Below, one piece after another: positions 8,887 to 17,668 of a stretch of 64,000 nucleotides of DNA. A model generated the notes under the pieces. It saw only the letters and a list, made by a program, of their open reading frames with translations, made no database searches and was not told the DNA's origin. The stretch comes from Hymenobacter ginkgonis (lineage in GTDB: Bacteria; Bacteroidota; Bacteroidia; Cytophagales; Hymenobacteraceae), in contig NZ_WQKZ01000004.1 in the NCBI RefSeq assembly GCF_009755225.1, forward strand, positions 372,001 to 436,000, in the 5' to 3' direction. The translations under genes and the position numbers were made by a program. Positions within the stretch are counted from its first letter, which is position 1, and the number at the start of each line of letters is the position of its first letter.

Positions 8887-10995
8887 ATGCCGCCACGCCC
8901 TACTCCCTTCTTACCCAAGCTAATAGCTGTAGCCTGCGGGCTGCTCGGCGGCGCAACGGCGCCGGCTGCCGCGCAGGTCCCCAAGCTCACCAAGCTGCTG
9001 TATGGGGTGGCCTACTACGACGAGTACATGCCCTACGACCGCCTCGACAAGGACGTGGCCATGATGAAGGCAACCGGCATTAATGTGGTGCGCATCGCCG
9101 AATCGACGTGGAGCACGGTGGAGCCGCAGGAGGGCGTGTTCGATTTTTCGCACATCGACCGGGTGCTGAACGCCATGCACCAGGGCGGCATCCAGGTGAT
9201 TATCGGCACGCCAACGTATGCCGTGCCTACCTGGCTGGTGCGCAAGTACCCGGGCGTGCTGGCCATTACGCCCAGTGGGCCCAACCAGTACGGCGCCCGC
9301 CAAAACATGGATATCTCGAACCCCGACTTTCGGCAGCACGCCGAACGCGTGATTCGGGCCATGCTGGCGCACGTGAAGGACCACCCAGCCATTATTGGCT
9401 ACCAAGTTGATAATGAGACGAAAGCCTACAACACGGCCGGACCCGCGGTGCAGAAGCTCTTTGTGCAGTACATGCAAAAGAAGTACCCGTCGCTCGACGC
9501 GTTGAACCTGGCTTTTGGGCTGGATTATTGGAGCAACCGCATCAATAATTGGGACGACTTCCCCTCGACGGTTGGTACCATCAACGCCAGTTTGGGCAGC
9601 GAGTTCAGCAAGTTTCAGCGCCAACTCGTGACGGACTACCTGGCCTGGCAGGCTGGCCTGGTGCGCGAGTACAAGCGGCCGGGCCAATTCATCACCCAAA
9701 ATTTCGACCTGGAGTGGCGCGGCTACTCCTACGGCATCCAGCCCGATGTGGACCAGATGGCCGCCGCCCGGGCGCTCGACGTAGCCGGCATCGACATCTA
9801 CCACCCCAGCCAAGACCAGCTCACGGGCACCGAAATCGCGTTTGGCGGCGACGTGGCCCGCTCGCTAAAGGCCGGCCAAAACTACTTCGTTATCGAAACG
9901 GAGGCCCAGGGTTTTCCGCAGTGGGTACCCTACCCCGGCCAATTGCGGCAGCAGGCGTTCAGCCACCTGGCATCGGGGGCTAACATGCTGGAGTACTGGC
10001 ACTGGCACTCCATCCACAACTCGGCCGAAACGTATTGGAAAGGCCTATTAAGCCACGACTTCGAGCCCAACCCGACCTACGACGAGGCGGGCACCATCGG
10101 GCGCGATTTTCAGCGGCTAAGCCCGCAGCTCGTCAACCTGAAAAAGACGAACCAGGTGGCCATTCTGTTCAGCAACGAAGCCCTGACGGGCTTTAAGTGG
10201 TTTAGCTTCGGCTGGGGCGCGAAGGAGAATTACAACGACGTGCTGCGCCCGCTCTACGATGCGCTGTACCGCCAGAACGTGGGCTGCGATTTCGTGGACC
10301 CCTCCAGCCCCAACCTAGCGCAATACAAGCTGTTGCTGGTGCCCGCCCTGTACGCCGCCCCTACCCCCCTGCTCGAGCGCCTAAACCAGTTTGTGCGCAA
10401 CGGCGGCCATGTGGTGTACACCTTCAAGAGCGGCTTTTCGGACGAGAATGTGAAGGTGCGCGCCACGCGCCAGCCGGGCATTATTGCCGAGGCGTGCGGC
10501 GTGACTTACAGCCAGTTTACCCTGCCGGTGGGCGTCGCGCTGAAGGGTGACCCCTACCAGGTGGGCACGGCCCACAACCAGGTAATGACCTGGATGGAGC
10601 TGCTTACGCCCACCACGGCCCAGGTACTGGCCAGCTACGACCACCCGGTGTGGGGCAAGTACGCGGCCATCACCCAGAACCACTACGGCAAGGGCCTGGC
10701 CACCTATATTGGCTGCGGCACCAGCGCCGCCGTAACCGAAAAAATAGTGGCCGACGCTGTGCAGAAAGCCGGCCTTTGGGGCCCCGACCAGCAGGCGTAC
10801 TTCCCACTTATTACGCGGTCGGGCGTCAATCAACAGCAGAAAAAAGTGCATTATTACTTCAACTATTCGGCCGCGCCCCGCACTTTGCCCTACCCCTACG
10901 GCCCCGGCCAGGAGCTACTAACCAGCACCGCCGTAGCCAAAAACCAGCCGCTGCAACTGGCGCCCTGGGGGGTGCAAATTGTGGTCGAAAAGTAA
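8887..10995 (+). CDS. GH42 beta-galactosidase, secreted
   Basis: 702 residues with an N-terminal signal peptide (~1-30, ending AAAQ). The TIM barrel begins LYGVAYYDEYMP and IAESTWSTVEPQEGVFDF, the classic GH42 opening. The acid/base Glu is E177 in YQVDNE. The nucleophile is probably E337 in YFVIETEA. A trimerisation-like alpha/beta domain follows (~420-620, LLLVPALYAAPTPLLERL). GH42 enzymes remove terminal beta-galactose, and some also take alpha-L-arabinopyranose. Downstream neighbours are GH3, GH30, GH3 and GH31, so it probably trims galactose from oligosaccharides imported by SusCD, in the periplasm. Exact linkage is not predictable. Confidence 0.9.
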   Translation: MPPRPTPFLPKLIAVACGLLGGATAPAAAQVPKLTKLLYGVAYYDEYMPYDRLDKDVAMMKATGINVVRIAESTWSTVEPQEGVFDFSHIDRVLNAMHQGGIQVIIGTPTYAVPTWLVRKYPGVLAITPSGPNQYGARQNMDISNPDFRQHAERVIRAMLAHVKDHPAIIGYQVDNETKAYNTAGPAVQKLFVQYMQKKYPSLDALNLAFGLDYWSNRINNWDDFPSTVGTINASLGSEFSKFQRQLVTDYLAWQAGLVREYKRPGQFITQNFDLEWRGYSYGIQPDVDQMAAARALDVAGIDIYHPSQDQLTGTEIAFGGDVARSLKAGQNYFVIETEAQGFPQWVPYPGQLRQQAFSHLASGANMLEYWHWHSIHNSAETYWKGLLSHDFEPNPTYDEAGTIGRDFQRLSPQLVNLKKTNQVAILFSNEALTGFKWFSFGWGAKENYNDVLRPLYDALYRQNVGCDFVDPSSPNLAQYKLLLVPALYAAPTPLLERLNQFVRNGGHVVYTFKSGFSDENVKVRATRQPGIIAEACGVTYSQFTLPVGVALKGDPYQVGTAHNQVMTWMELLTPTTAQVLASYDHPVWGKYAAITQNHYGKGLATYIGCGTSAAVTEKIVADAVQKAGLWGPDQQAYFPLITRSGVNQQQKKVHYYFNYSAAPRTLPYPYGPGQELLTSTAVAKNQPLQLAPWGVQIVVEK

Positions 10996-11054
10996 GCTCC
11001 TACCCCCTATCCCCCCCACCCACCACGGCCAATCGGCTGTATTTCAAGCTTGTT

Positions 11055-13463
11055 ATGAATAGCAAAACCCGCCCACGCGCTGCCCGGCGCACGCCCAGCC
11101 TTCGCACCCTCACGCTGGCCGTGCTGCTGGGGAGCAGCGCCGCGGCTTCGGCCCAAACCACGGCCCCCCTACCCCAGCTGGGCAAGGCGAGCCTCAAAGA
11201 AGTGCTAGCGGCCCTCACGCCCGAAGAAAAAGTGAAGCTGGTGGTGGGCATGGGCTTTTATCCCTCGGGCTTTCCGGCCGGCATGCTGCCGCCGGGCGAC
11301 CCCGGCGACGATAAAATTCCGGAGAAAGTACCCGGCGCGGCGGGCCGTTCGCACGCCATCGCGCGGCTCGGTATTCCGTCGCTCACGCTTTCGGACGGGC
11401 CGGCGGGGGTGCGCATCGACGCCATTCGCAAGGGCGACAGCACCAAAACTTTCTACGCCACGGCCTTTCCAGTGGCGACGCTGCTGGCGTCGAGTTGGGA
11501 CACGACCTTGGTGTACCGGGTGGGGGTAGCATTTGGCAGCGAAGTGCGGGCATTCGGCATCGACGTGCTGCTGGGGCCGGGCATGAATATCCACCGCAAC
11601 CCGCTGGGCGGGCGCAACTTCGAGTATTATTCCGAAGACCCCGTGGTGGCCGGCAGCATGGCCGCCGCCCTGGTGAATGGCGTGGAATCGAACGGCGTGG
11701 GCACCTCCGTCAAGCACTTTGCTGTTAATAACCAAGAGTTTAATCGCATGATGCTGAACTCGGCGGTGAGCGAGCGCGCGTTGCGCGAGATTTATTTGAA
11801 GGGCTTTCAGTTGGCGGTGGCCAGGTCGCAGCCCTGGACGGTGATGTCGTCGTACAACTTGGTAAATGGCACCTACACCTCGCAAAGCCCCGACCTACTC
11901 ACGACCCTATTGCGCCAGGAATGGGGCTTTAAAGGGCTGGTAATGACCGACTGGTACGGCGGCAAAGACCCCGTGGCGCAACTGAAAGCCGGCAACGACC
12001 TGCTGATGCCCGGCACCGCCGCCCAGACCCAGGCCATTTTGGCGGCCCTCAAAAGTGGCCAGCTCACCCCCGCCCAGCTCGACGCCAACGTAACCCGCGT
12101 GCTGGAACTGGTGCTAAAATCGCCCACTTTCAAGGGTGCTGTGTATAGCAGTCAGCCCGCGCTGAAGGCCGATGCCGCCGTGGCCCGCCAGGCCGCCGCC
12201 GAAAGCATGGTGCTGCTGCGCAACGAAGCCCAGGCCCTACCCCTGGCCGCGGGCCGCAAGGTGGCGCTGTTCGGCAACACGTCGTATAATTTGATTGCGG
12301 GCGGCACCGGCAGCGGCGACGTCAACCGCGCCTACACCATCTCGCCCGCGCAGGGCTTGCGCGAGGCGGGCTTTGCCGTCGATGCGACCCTCACGGACGC
12401 CTACGGCCAATACCTGCGGGCTGAGAAAGCCAAACTGCCCAAAACCAAGGGTCTGCTGGACCCCGCGCCCGTTATCGCCGAAATGGCGCCCTCCGATGCC
12501 CTGGTGCAGCAAGCGCAGGCCAACGACGTGGCGCTCATCACCATCGGCCGCAGCGCCGGCGAGGGCGGCGACCGCCAGGTAGCCAACGACTTCGACCTTA
12601 CGGCCGCCGAGCAAGCGCTGCTTAAGCAGGTGAGTACGGCCTTCCGTGCGCAGGGCAAGAAAGTGGTGGTGGTGCTCAACGTGGGCGGCGTGGTGGAGGT
12701 GGCCAGTTGGCGCTCGCTGGCCGATGCCATCTTGCTGGCCTGGCAGCCAGGCCAGGAGGGCGGCTACGCCCTGGCCGACGTGCTGAGCGGCAAAACCAAC
12801 CCCTCGGGCAAGCTGGCCACTACCTTCCCGATGGCTTATAAAGACGTGCCCTACGCCAGCGAATTTCCGGGCAAGGCCCTACCTGGCAGCACCGGCACCA
12901 ACAACTCGCTCATGGGCCGCCCCTCGGCCAACACCTACAACGAAGGCATTTACGTGGGCTACCGCTACTACAATACCTTTAAGGTGAAGCCGGCTTATGA
13001 GTTTGGCTACGGCCTGAGCTACAGCAGTTTTACCTACGGCAAACTCCAACTGAGTGCGCCCACCCTGGCCGGCAAAATCACGGCCTCGCTCAGCGTTACC
13101 AACAGTGGCAAAGTGGCGGGCAAGGAAGTGGTGCAGCTGTACGTGCACGCCCCGGCCGGCAAGCTGGCCAAGCCCGAAAGCGAGCTGAAAGCCTTTGCTA
13201 AAACCGGCTTGCTCCAGCCTGGCCAGTCGCAAACGCTGCGCTTCACACTCACGGCCGCCGATGTGGCTTCGTACAACACGGCGGCCGAGTCGTGGATTGC
13301 CGATGCCGGCACCTACACCGTGCGGGCGGGCGGGTCGTCGCTGGCCATCAAACAAACCGCCACCTTTACCGTGCCCAAGGAAGTAGTGGTGAAGAAAAGC
13401 CGCCCGCTGCTCGTGCCCCAAGCCCCCATTGCCGAGATGAAAGCGCCCGCCCAAGCGAAATAG
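11055..13463 (+). CDS. GH3 glycoside hydrolase (beta-glucosidase/beta-xylosidase type), first copy
   Basis: 802 residues. A signal peptide runs to about residue 34 (AAASAQ). The N-terminal (alpha/beta)8 domain shows SDGPAGVR, GRNFEYYSEDP, the KHF motif (K220, H221), and the nucleophile D299 in VMTDWYGG. The second alpha/beta domain includes LLRNEAQALPL and IGRSAGEGGDR; the C-terminal fibronectin-III-like domain follows YGLSYSSFTYG. GH3 enzymes release terminal beta-glucose or beta-xylose from oligosaccharides, probably in the periplasm here. The frame is open far upstream into the GH42 gene, but the ATG at 11055 gives the first signal peptide and follows a C-rich leader. It differs clearly from the second GH3 of this locus at 15259. 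Confidence 0.9.
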   Translation: MNSKTRPRAARRTPSLRTLTLAVLLGSSAAASAQTTAPLPQLGKASLKEVLAALTPEEKVKLVVGMGFYPSGFPAGMLPPGDPGDDKIPEKVPGAAGRSHAIARLGIPSLTLSDGPAGVRIDAIRKGDSTKTFYATAFPVATLLASSWDTTLVYRVGVAFGSEVRAFGIDVLLGPGMNIHRNPLGGRNFEYYSEDPVVAGSMAAALVNGVESNGVGTSVKHFAVNNQEFNRMMLNSAVSERALREIYLKGFQLAVARSQPWTVMSSYNLVNGTYTSQSPDLLTTLLRQEWGFKGLVMTDWYGGKDPVAQLKAGNDLLMPGTAAQTQAILAALKSGQLTPAQLDANVTRVLELVLKSPTFKGAVYSSQPALKADAAVARQAAAESMVLLRNEAQALPLAAGRKVALFGNTSYNLIAGGTGSGDVNRAYTISPAQGLREAGFAVDATLTDAYGQYLRAEKAKLPKTKGLLDPAPVIAEMAPSDALVQQAQANDVALITIGRSAGEGGDRQVANDFDLTAAEQALLKQVSTAFRAQGKKVVVVLNVGGVVEVASWRSLADAILLAWQPGQEGGYALADVLSGKTNPSGKLATTFPMAYKDVPYASEFPGKALPGSTGTNNSLMGRPSANTYNEGIYVGYRYYNTFKVKPAYEFGYGLSYSSFTYGKLQLSAPTLAGKITASLSVTNSGKVAGKEVVQLYVHAPAGKLAKPESELKAFAKTGLLQPGQSQTLRFTLTAADVASYNTAAESWIADAGTYTVRAGGSSLAIKQTATFTVPKEVVVKKSRPLLVPQAPIAEMKAPAQAK

Positions 13464-13514
13464 GCGGCGCGGTTTTGACTTTGCACCCTGTCTGAAATTT
13501 AAATAGCCGCAAAA

Positions 13515-13619
13515 AAGAACGGCCTGCTGAGCCCCGCAAAGCATCGCGCGGGCAGCAGTAACCCATGCTGGGGCAACGAAGCGAGCGCGATGCTTCGCGG
13601 GGCTCAGCAGGCCGTTCTT
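13515..13619. repeat. Long palindrome after GH3 (family copy b)
   Basis: 35-base arms at 13515-13549 and 13585-13619 around a 35-base centre, apparently without mismatches. Outer sequence AAGAACGGCCTGCTGA is a variant of the family core. It lies between two co-directional genes, after the GH3 stop. Confidence 0.85.
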
Positions 13620-13695
13620 GCTGGTTGATTTTTCTTGGTTTTTGCCTAAGCGCCAAACCAGTCGCATCTGTTTTTATCTTACCCCCTACCCCCAC

Positions 13696-15174
13696 ATGAG
13701 CCGCAGCCAGCTATTTTTAAACCGGCCTTTCCACTTCGCCATGCGCTTCCTGCTGGCGGGCGGGGCCGCGCTGCTGAGCGGCCCCGCCGCCGCCCAAACA
13801 GCCGCCGCCGAGTGGGTAGCCACCACGCCCACGGCCCCCTGGGTGGTGCAGCCCAAGCTAGTGGCCACCGCCCCGGCTGGCGCGGCCGACGCCGAAATCG
13901 ACTTGGCGCACCCGCTGCAAACCATCCAGGGGTTTGGCACGTGCTTTAATGAGCTGGGCTGGACTTCCTTGAGTACCCTACCCCCTGCCGACCGCGAAAG
14001 CATTATGCGCGAGCTGTTTGCGCCGGGCGTAGGCGCCAATTTCACCATTTGCCGGATGCCGGTGGGGGCCAATGACTTTTCGCGCGACTGGTACTCGTAC
14101 GATGAGACGCCGGGCGACTTTGCGATGGCCCACTTTAGCATCGCCAATGATGAGCAGACGTTGATTCCGTTCATCAAAAATGCCCAGCGCTACCAGCCGG
14201 CGCTGGCGCTGTGGGCCTCGCCCTGGAGCCCGCCCACCTGGATGAAGTACAACCACCACTACGCCGCCGCGGCCGTGCTGCCCGAGTACCGCAAAGTATT
14301 TCCAACGCTGGCCGAGAACGGCTTGCCCGTGGATCGGCAGGGCAAGGAAGGCCACAACTTATTTATCCAGGAAGATAAGTACTTCACGGCCTACGCCTTG
14401 TACTTCGCCAAATTTCTGGATGCGTACCGGCAGCGCGGCATCCGCATTGGCATGGTGATGCCGCAGAACGAGTTTAATTCGCCGCAGGTATTCCCGAGCT
14501 GCCCCTGGACGGCGGGCGGCTTGGCGCGCTTCGTGGGCTACCTGCAGCCGCAGCTCGCTTCGCGCAAGGTAGACCTGTTTTTTGGCACTATGGAGCGCGC
14601 CAATGAGACGCTAGTAGATAGCGTACTGCGCGACCCACGCAGCGGCCCGGCCATCAAGGGGGTAGGGTTTCAGTGGGCGGGCAAGGGCGCCATTGCGGGC
14701 GTGCACCAGCGCTACCCGGCCCTCACGCTCTACCAAACCGAGCAAGAATGCGGCGATGGCAAGAACGACTGGAAGTACTGCGTGTACACCTGGGGCTTGA
14801 TGAAGCAGTACCTAACCAGCGGCGCCAACGCGTATTTATACTGGAATACGTCGCTCAAAAAAGGCGGTATTAGCCGCTGGGGCTGGAGCCAAAACTCGCT
14901 TGTTACGGTCGATGAAACGGCCAAAACCTACCAGTTTAACCCCGAATATTACCTATTGAAGCACCTGAGCCACTACGTGCAGCCGGGCGCTAAGCGACTG
15001 AGCACCAGCGGTGCTTTTACCAACTTGCTCGCCTTCCAGAACCCCGATAAAAGCATAGTGGTAGTGGCCCAAAACGAGGGTAGCCAGGCCCAGGCCGTGC
15101 GCTTCAAAATAGGAGCGCGCACGCTGGCTCCGGTTTTCCAGGCCAATTCCTTTAATACGCTGCTGCTGCACTAA
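13696..15174 (+). CDS. GH30 glycoside hydrolase (beta-glucosidase/glucosylceramidase-like)
   Basis: 492 residues. A long basic N-region and a hydrophobic stretch (MRFLLAGGAALLSGPAAAQ) form a signal peptide; the ATG at 13741 is an alternative start 15 codons in. The (beta/alpha)8 barrel shows QTIQGFGTCFNELGW, CRMPVGANDFSRDWYSYD, and LWASPWSPPTWMK. The acid/base is E259 in MPQNEF and the nucleophile is E349 in YQTEQECG. The C-terminal beta-sandwich carries YYLLKHLSHYVQPGAKRL. Clan A GH30 members cleave beta-1,6-glucans, beta-glucosides, beta-fucosides or xylans depending on subfamily, and the subfamily cannot be fixed by eye. It lies inside the polysaccharide locus between two GH3 genes. Confidence 0.88.
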   Translation: MSRSQLFLNRPFHFAMRFLLAGGAALLSGPAAAQTAAAEWVATTPTAPWVVQPKLVATAPAGAADAEIDLAHPLQTIQGFGTCFNELGWTSLSTLPPADRESIMRELFAPGVGANFTICRMPVGANDFSRDWYSYDETPGDFAMAHFSIANDEQTLIPFIKNAQRYQPALALWASPWSPPTWMKYNHHYAAAAVLPEYRKVFPTLAENGLPVDRQGKEGHNLFIQEDKYFTAYALYFAKFLDAYRQRGIRIGMVMPQNEFNSPQVFPSCPWTAGGLARFVGYLQPQLASRKVDLFFGTMERANETLVDSVLRDPRSGPAIKGVGFQWAGKGAIAGVHQRYPALTLYQTEQECGDGKNDWKYCVYTWGLMKQYLTSGANAYLYWNTSLKKGGISRWGWSQNSLVTVDETAKTYQFNPEYYLLKHLSHYVQPGAKRLSTSGAFTNLLAFQNPDKSIVVVAQNEGSQAQAVRFKIGARTLAPVFQANSFNTLLLH

Positions 15175-15258
15175 TTTTCCACCCGATGAGCTTTTGATGA
15201 GCATTTTGGTGCCCCTCGAAAAACTACTGCTCGCTTTCTATTACGTCCCACCCCTTCT

Positions 15259-17544
15259 ATGATTGCCAAATCCTCCCGGTTTGCGGCCTTGCTAGGCTGC
15301 TGCGCCCTCGCCACGAACATCGGCCTGGCCCAAACCAAACCCGCTACCAAAACCAAAGCCCCTACCCCCCCCGCCAACCGGCAGGTGGCCCTTACTGCCA
15401 ACGACGCTAAAATCAACGCGTTAATTAAGCAGATGACGCTGGAGGAGAAGGTGCACATGCTGCACGCCAACTCGGCGTTTGCGGCCGGCGGCATCGAGCG
15501 GCTGGGCATTCCGGAGCTGATGACCTCCGACGGGCCGCACGGCGTGCGCCCCGAGCAGGGCCGCAACTGGAAGCCGCCCGTGGGCGCCAACGACGCCGGC
15601 ACCTACTTGCCTACCAACAACACGCTGGCCTCGACCTGGAACCCCGAGCTGGGCTACGCCTACGGCACGGTGCTGGGCAGCGAGGCCAATGCGCGGGGGA
15701 AGGATGTGATATTGGGCCCCGGCATCAACATCATGCGCGCGCCGCTGAATGGGCGCAATTTTGAGTACCTCAGCGAAGACCCGTTTCTCGTCTCGAAGAT
15801 GGTGGTGGGCTACATCCGCGGGGTGCAGGACCAGGGCGTGTCGGCCTGCGTGAAGCACTACGCGGCCAACAACCAGGAAACGCACCGCGACGATATCGAC
15901 GTGGATATGAGCGAGCGGGCGCTGCGCGAAATCTACCTGCCGGGCTTTAAGGCAGCTGTGCAGCAGGGCGGCGTGTACTCGCTGATGGGCTCGTACAACA
16001 AGTTTCGGGGTACCTACGCCACCGAAAACGCCTACCTGATGAACACCATTCTGAAGGGCGAATGGGGCTTTAAGGGCTTGGTGATGAGCGATTGGGGCTC
16101 GGTGCACAACACCCAAGATGCCTTGCGCAACGGCACCGACCTGGAAATGGGCACCGACCTGGCGCTCATGTACAGCAGCATCGACCAGAGCGCCGCCACG
16201 GCCAGCGCGGGCACCGCCGCCCCTACCCCCGCCCGCAGCCTCTACGACCGCTTTTTTATGGCCGACCCGGCCCTGGCGGCGGTAAAAAAAGACCCCACGC
16301 TGCTGCCGCTGATTGACGACAAGGTGCGGCGCATTTTGCGCGTGGAGTTTGCCACGCACATGCTGGGTGGCCCCAAGCGCCAGCCCGGCGCCTACAACAC
16401 CAAGGAGCACCAAGCAACGGCCCTCAAAGTAGCCGAGGAAGGCATTGTACTGCTCAAAAATGACGGTATCCTACCCCTCCAAAAATCGACGAAGACTATT
16501 GCCGTCATCGGCGCCAACGCCAGCCGCGAAAACGCCATGGGCGGCGGCAGCGGCCAGCTAAAGGCCAAGTACGAAATCACGCCTTTGCAGGGGGTTAAGA
16601 ACGAGCTGGGCAGTTCGGCCACCATCACCTACGCGCCGGGCTACAAAATAGCCCGCGACCAAAAGGCTGACCCGCAGCTAATTGCCGAGGCCGTGGCCGC
16701 CGCCAAAGCCGCCGACGTGGTCCTGTTCGTGGGCGGCTCGACGCACGGCTACGACTATACCAAGTGGAGCGACAATGCCTACGATGCCGAGGCCGTGGAC
16801 AAGCCTGACCTGAAAATGCCCTTTGGGCAGGAGGAACTGCTGCAAGCTGTGCTGGCTGCTAACCCCCGCACGGTGGTAGTGCTGCTGGGCGGCGGGCCCA
16901 TCGAAACAGCGGCCTGGGCCGGCCAGGCCAAGGGCATTATCGAGGCGTGGTACCCCGGCATGGAGGGCGGCAATGCGCTGGCCCACATCTTGTTTGGCGA
17001 CGTTAATCCGTCGGGCAAGCTGCCCGTCACGTTCCCGGTGAAGCTCGAAGATGCGCCGGCCATGAAGCTGGGCGAGTACCCCAGCACCCCCGGCAACCCG
17101 CTGAAGCAGACCTACAAGGACGACATTTGGGTGGGCTACCGCTACTACGACACCTATAAAGTGGCGCCGCAATTTGCTTTCGGCCACGGCCTGAGCTACA
17201 CGACGTTTAAGTACGACAAGCTGCGCGTGACGCCCGGCGCCCAAAGTGCCACTGTACAGCTCACCGTCACGAACACCGGCAAAACGGCCGGCGCCGAAGT
17301 GGTGCAGGTGTACGTGAAGGACGAGCAAGCCAGCGTGAAGCGCCCCGAAAAGGAGCTCAAAGGTTTCCAGAAGGTGTTTCTGAAGCCCGGCGAGACGAAA
17401 ACGGTGGACTTGACGCTCGATACCAACGCCTTCCAATACTACGACGAGGCCAAAAAGCAGTGGGTGCTGGAGCCCGGCAAGTTTGACGTGCTGGTGGGCA
17501 GTTCCTCGCGCGACATTCGCCTGACGGGTAACGTGACGCTGTAG
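15259..17544 (+). CDS. GH3 beta-glucosidase, second copy (BglX-like)
   Basis: 761 residues, close to the usual length of periplasmic BglX-type enzymes. A signal peptide spans about residues 1-25 (ATNIGLAQ). Motifs: MTSDGPHGVR, GRNFEYLSEDPFL, CVKHYAANNQE (K199-H200), and the nucleophile D278 in LVMSDWGS. A disordered Ala/Pro/Thr insert near 315-330 precedes the second domain (GIVLLKNDGILPL). A fibronectin-III-like domain closes the protein (VTNTGKTAGAEVVQVYV). It should hydrolyse terminal beta-glucose in the periplasm. Having two distinct GH3 proteins side by side suggests different linkages or product lengths. Confidence 0.92.
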   Translation: MIAKSSRFAALLGCCALATNIGLAQTKPATKTKAPTPPANRQVALTANDAKINALIKQMTLEEKVHMLHANSAFAAGGIERLGIPELMTSDGPHGVRPEQGRNWKPPVGANDAGTYLPTNNTLASTWNPELGYAYGTVLGSEANARGKDVILGPGINIMRAPLNGRNFEYLSEDPFLVSKMVVGYIRGVQDQGVSACVKHYAANNQETHRDDIDVDMSERALREIYLPGFKAAVQQGGVYSLMGSYNKFRGTYATENAYLMNTILKGEWGFKGLVMSDWGSVHNTQDALRNGTDLEMGTDLALMYSSIDQSAATASAGTAAPTPARSLYDRFFMADPALAAVKKDPTLLPLIDDKVRRILRVEFATHMLGGPKRQPGAYNTKEHQATALKVAEEGIVLLKNDGILPLQKSTKTIAVIGANASRENAMGGGSGQLKAKYEITPLQGVKNELGSSATITYAPGYKIARDQKADPQLIAEAVAAAKAADVVLFVGGSTHGYDYTKWSDNAYDAEAVDKPDLKMPFGQEELLQAVLAANPRTVVVLLGGGPIETAAWAGQAKGIIEAWYPGMEGGNALAHILFGDVNPSGKLPVTFPVKLEDAPAMKLGEYPSTPGNPLKQTYKDDIWVGYRYYDTYKVAPQFAFGHGLSYTTFKYDKLRVTPGAQSATVQLTVTNTGKTAGAEVVQVYVKDEQASVKRPEKELKGFQKVFLKPGETKTVDLTLDTNAFQYYDEAKKQWVLEPGKFDVLVGSSSRDIRLTGNVTL

Positions 17545-17558
17545 GAGATTGACTGGCC

Positions 17559-17598
17559 TTATAGCAGCCCCACCCCCGCGGAGGTGGGGCTGCTATAA
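17559..17598. terminator. GC-rich hairpin after the second GH3
   Basis: A perfect 16-bp stem (17559-17574 with 17583-17598) and an 8-base loop, located 15 bp after the GH3 stop and before the GH31 gene. It has a strong stem but no T-tract; it may protect mRNA ends or slow transcription. Its sequence is unrelated to the GAACGTC palindromes. Confidence 0.6.
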
Positions 17599-17668
17599 GA
17601 ACAAGTTGCCCCACCCTAGCAGGCAAAAGCCGGCTATTACCTCTCATAAACTAGTGGTTATTAGACCG

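Noticed and set aside
10650..11054. Upstream extension of the first GH3 frame into the GH42 gene
   Set aside because: The frame is open by chance through GH42 coding sequence; the ATG at 11055 gives the only signal peptide.
15421..16413. 330-residue minus-strand frame opposite the second GH3
   Set aside because: Antisense to conserved GH3 motifs, no start context and no homology.
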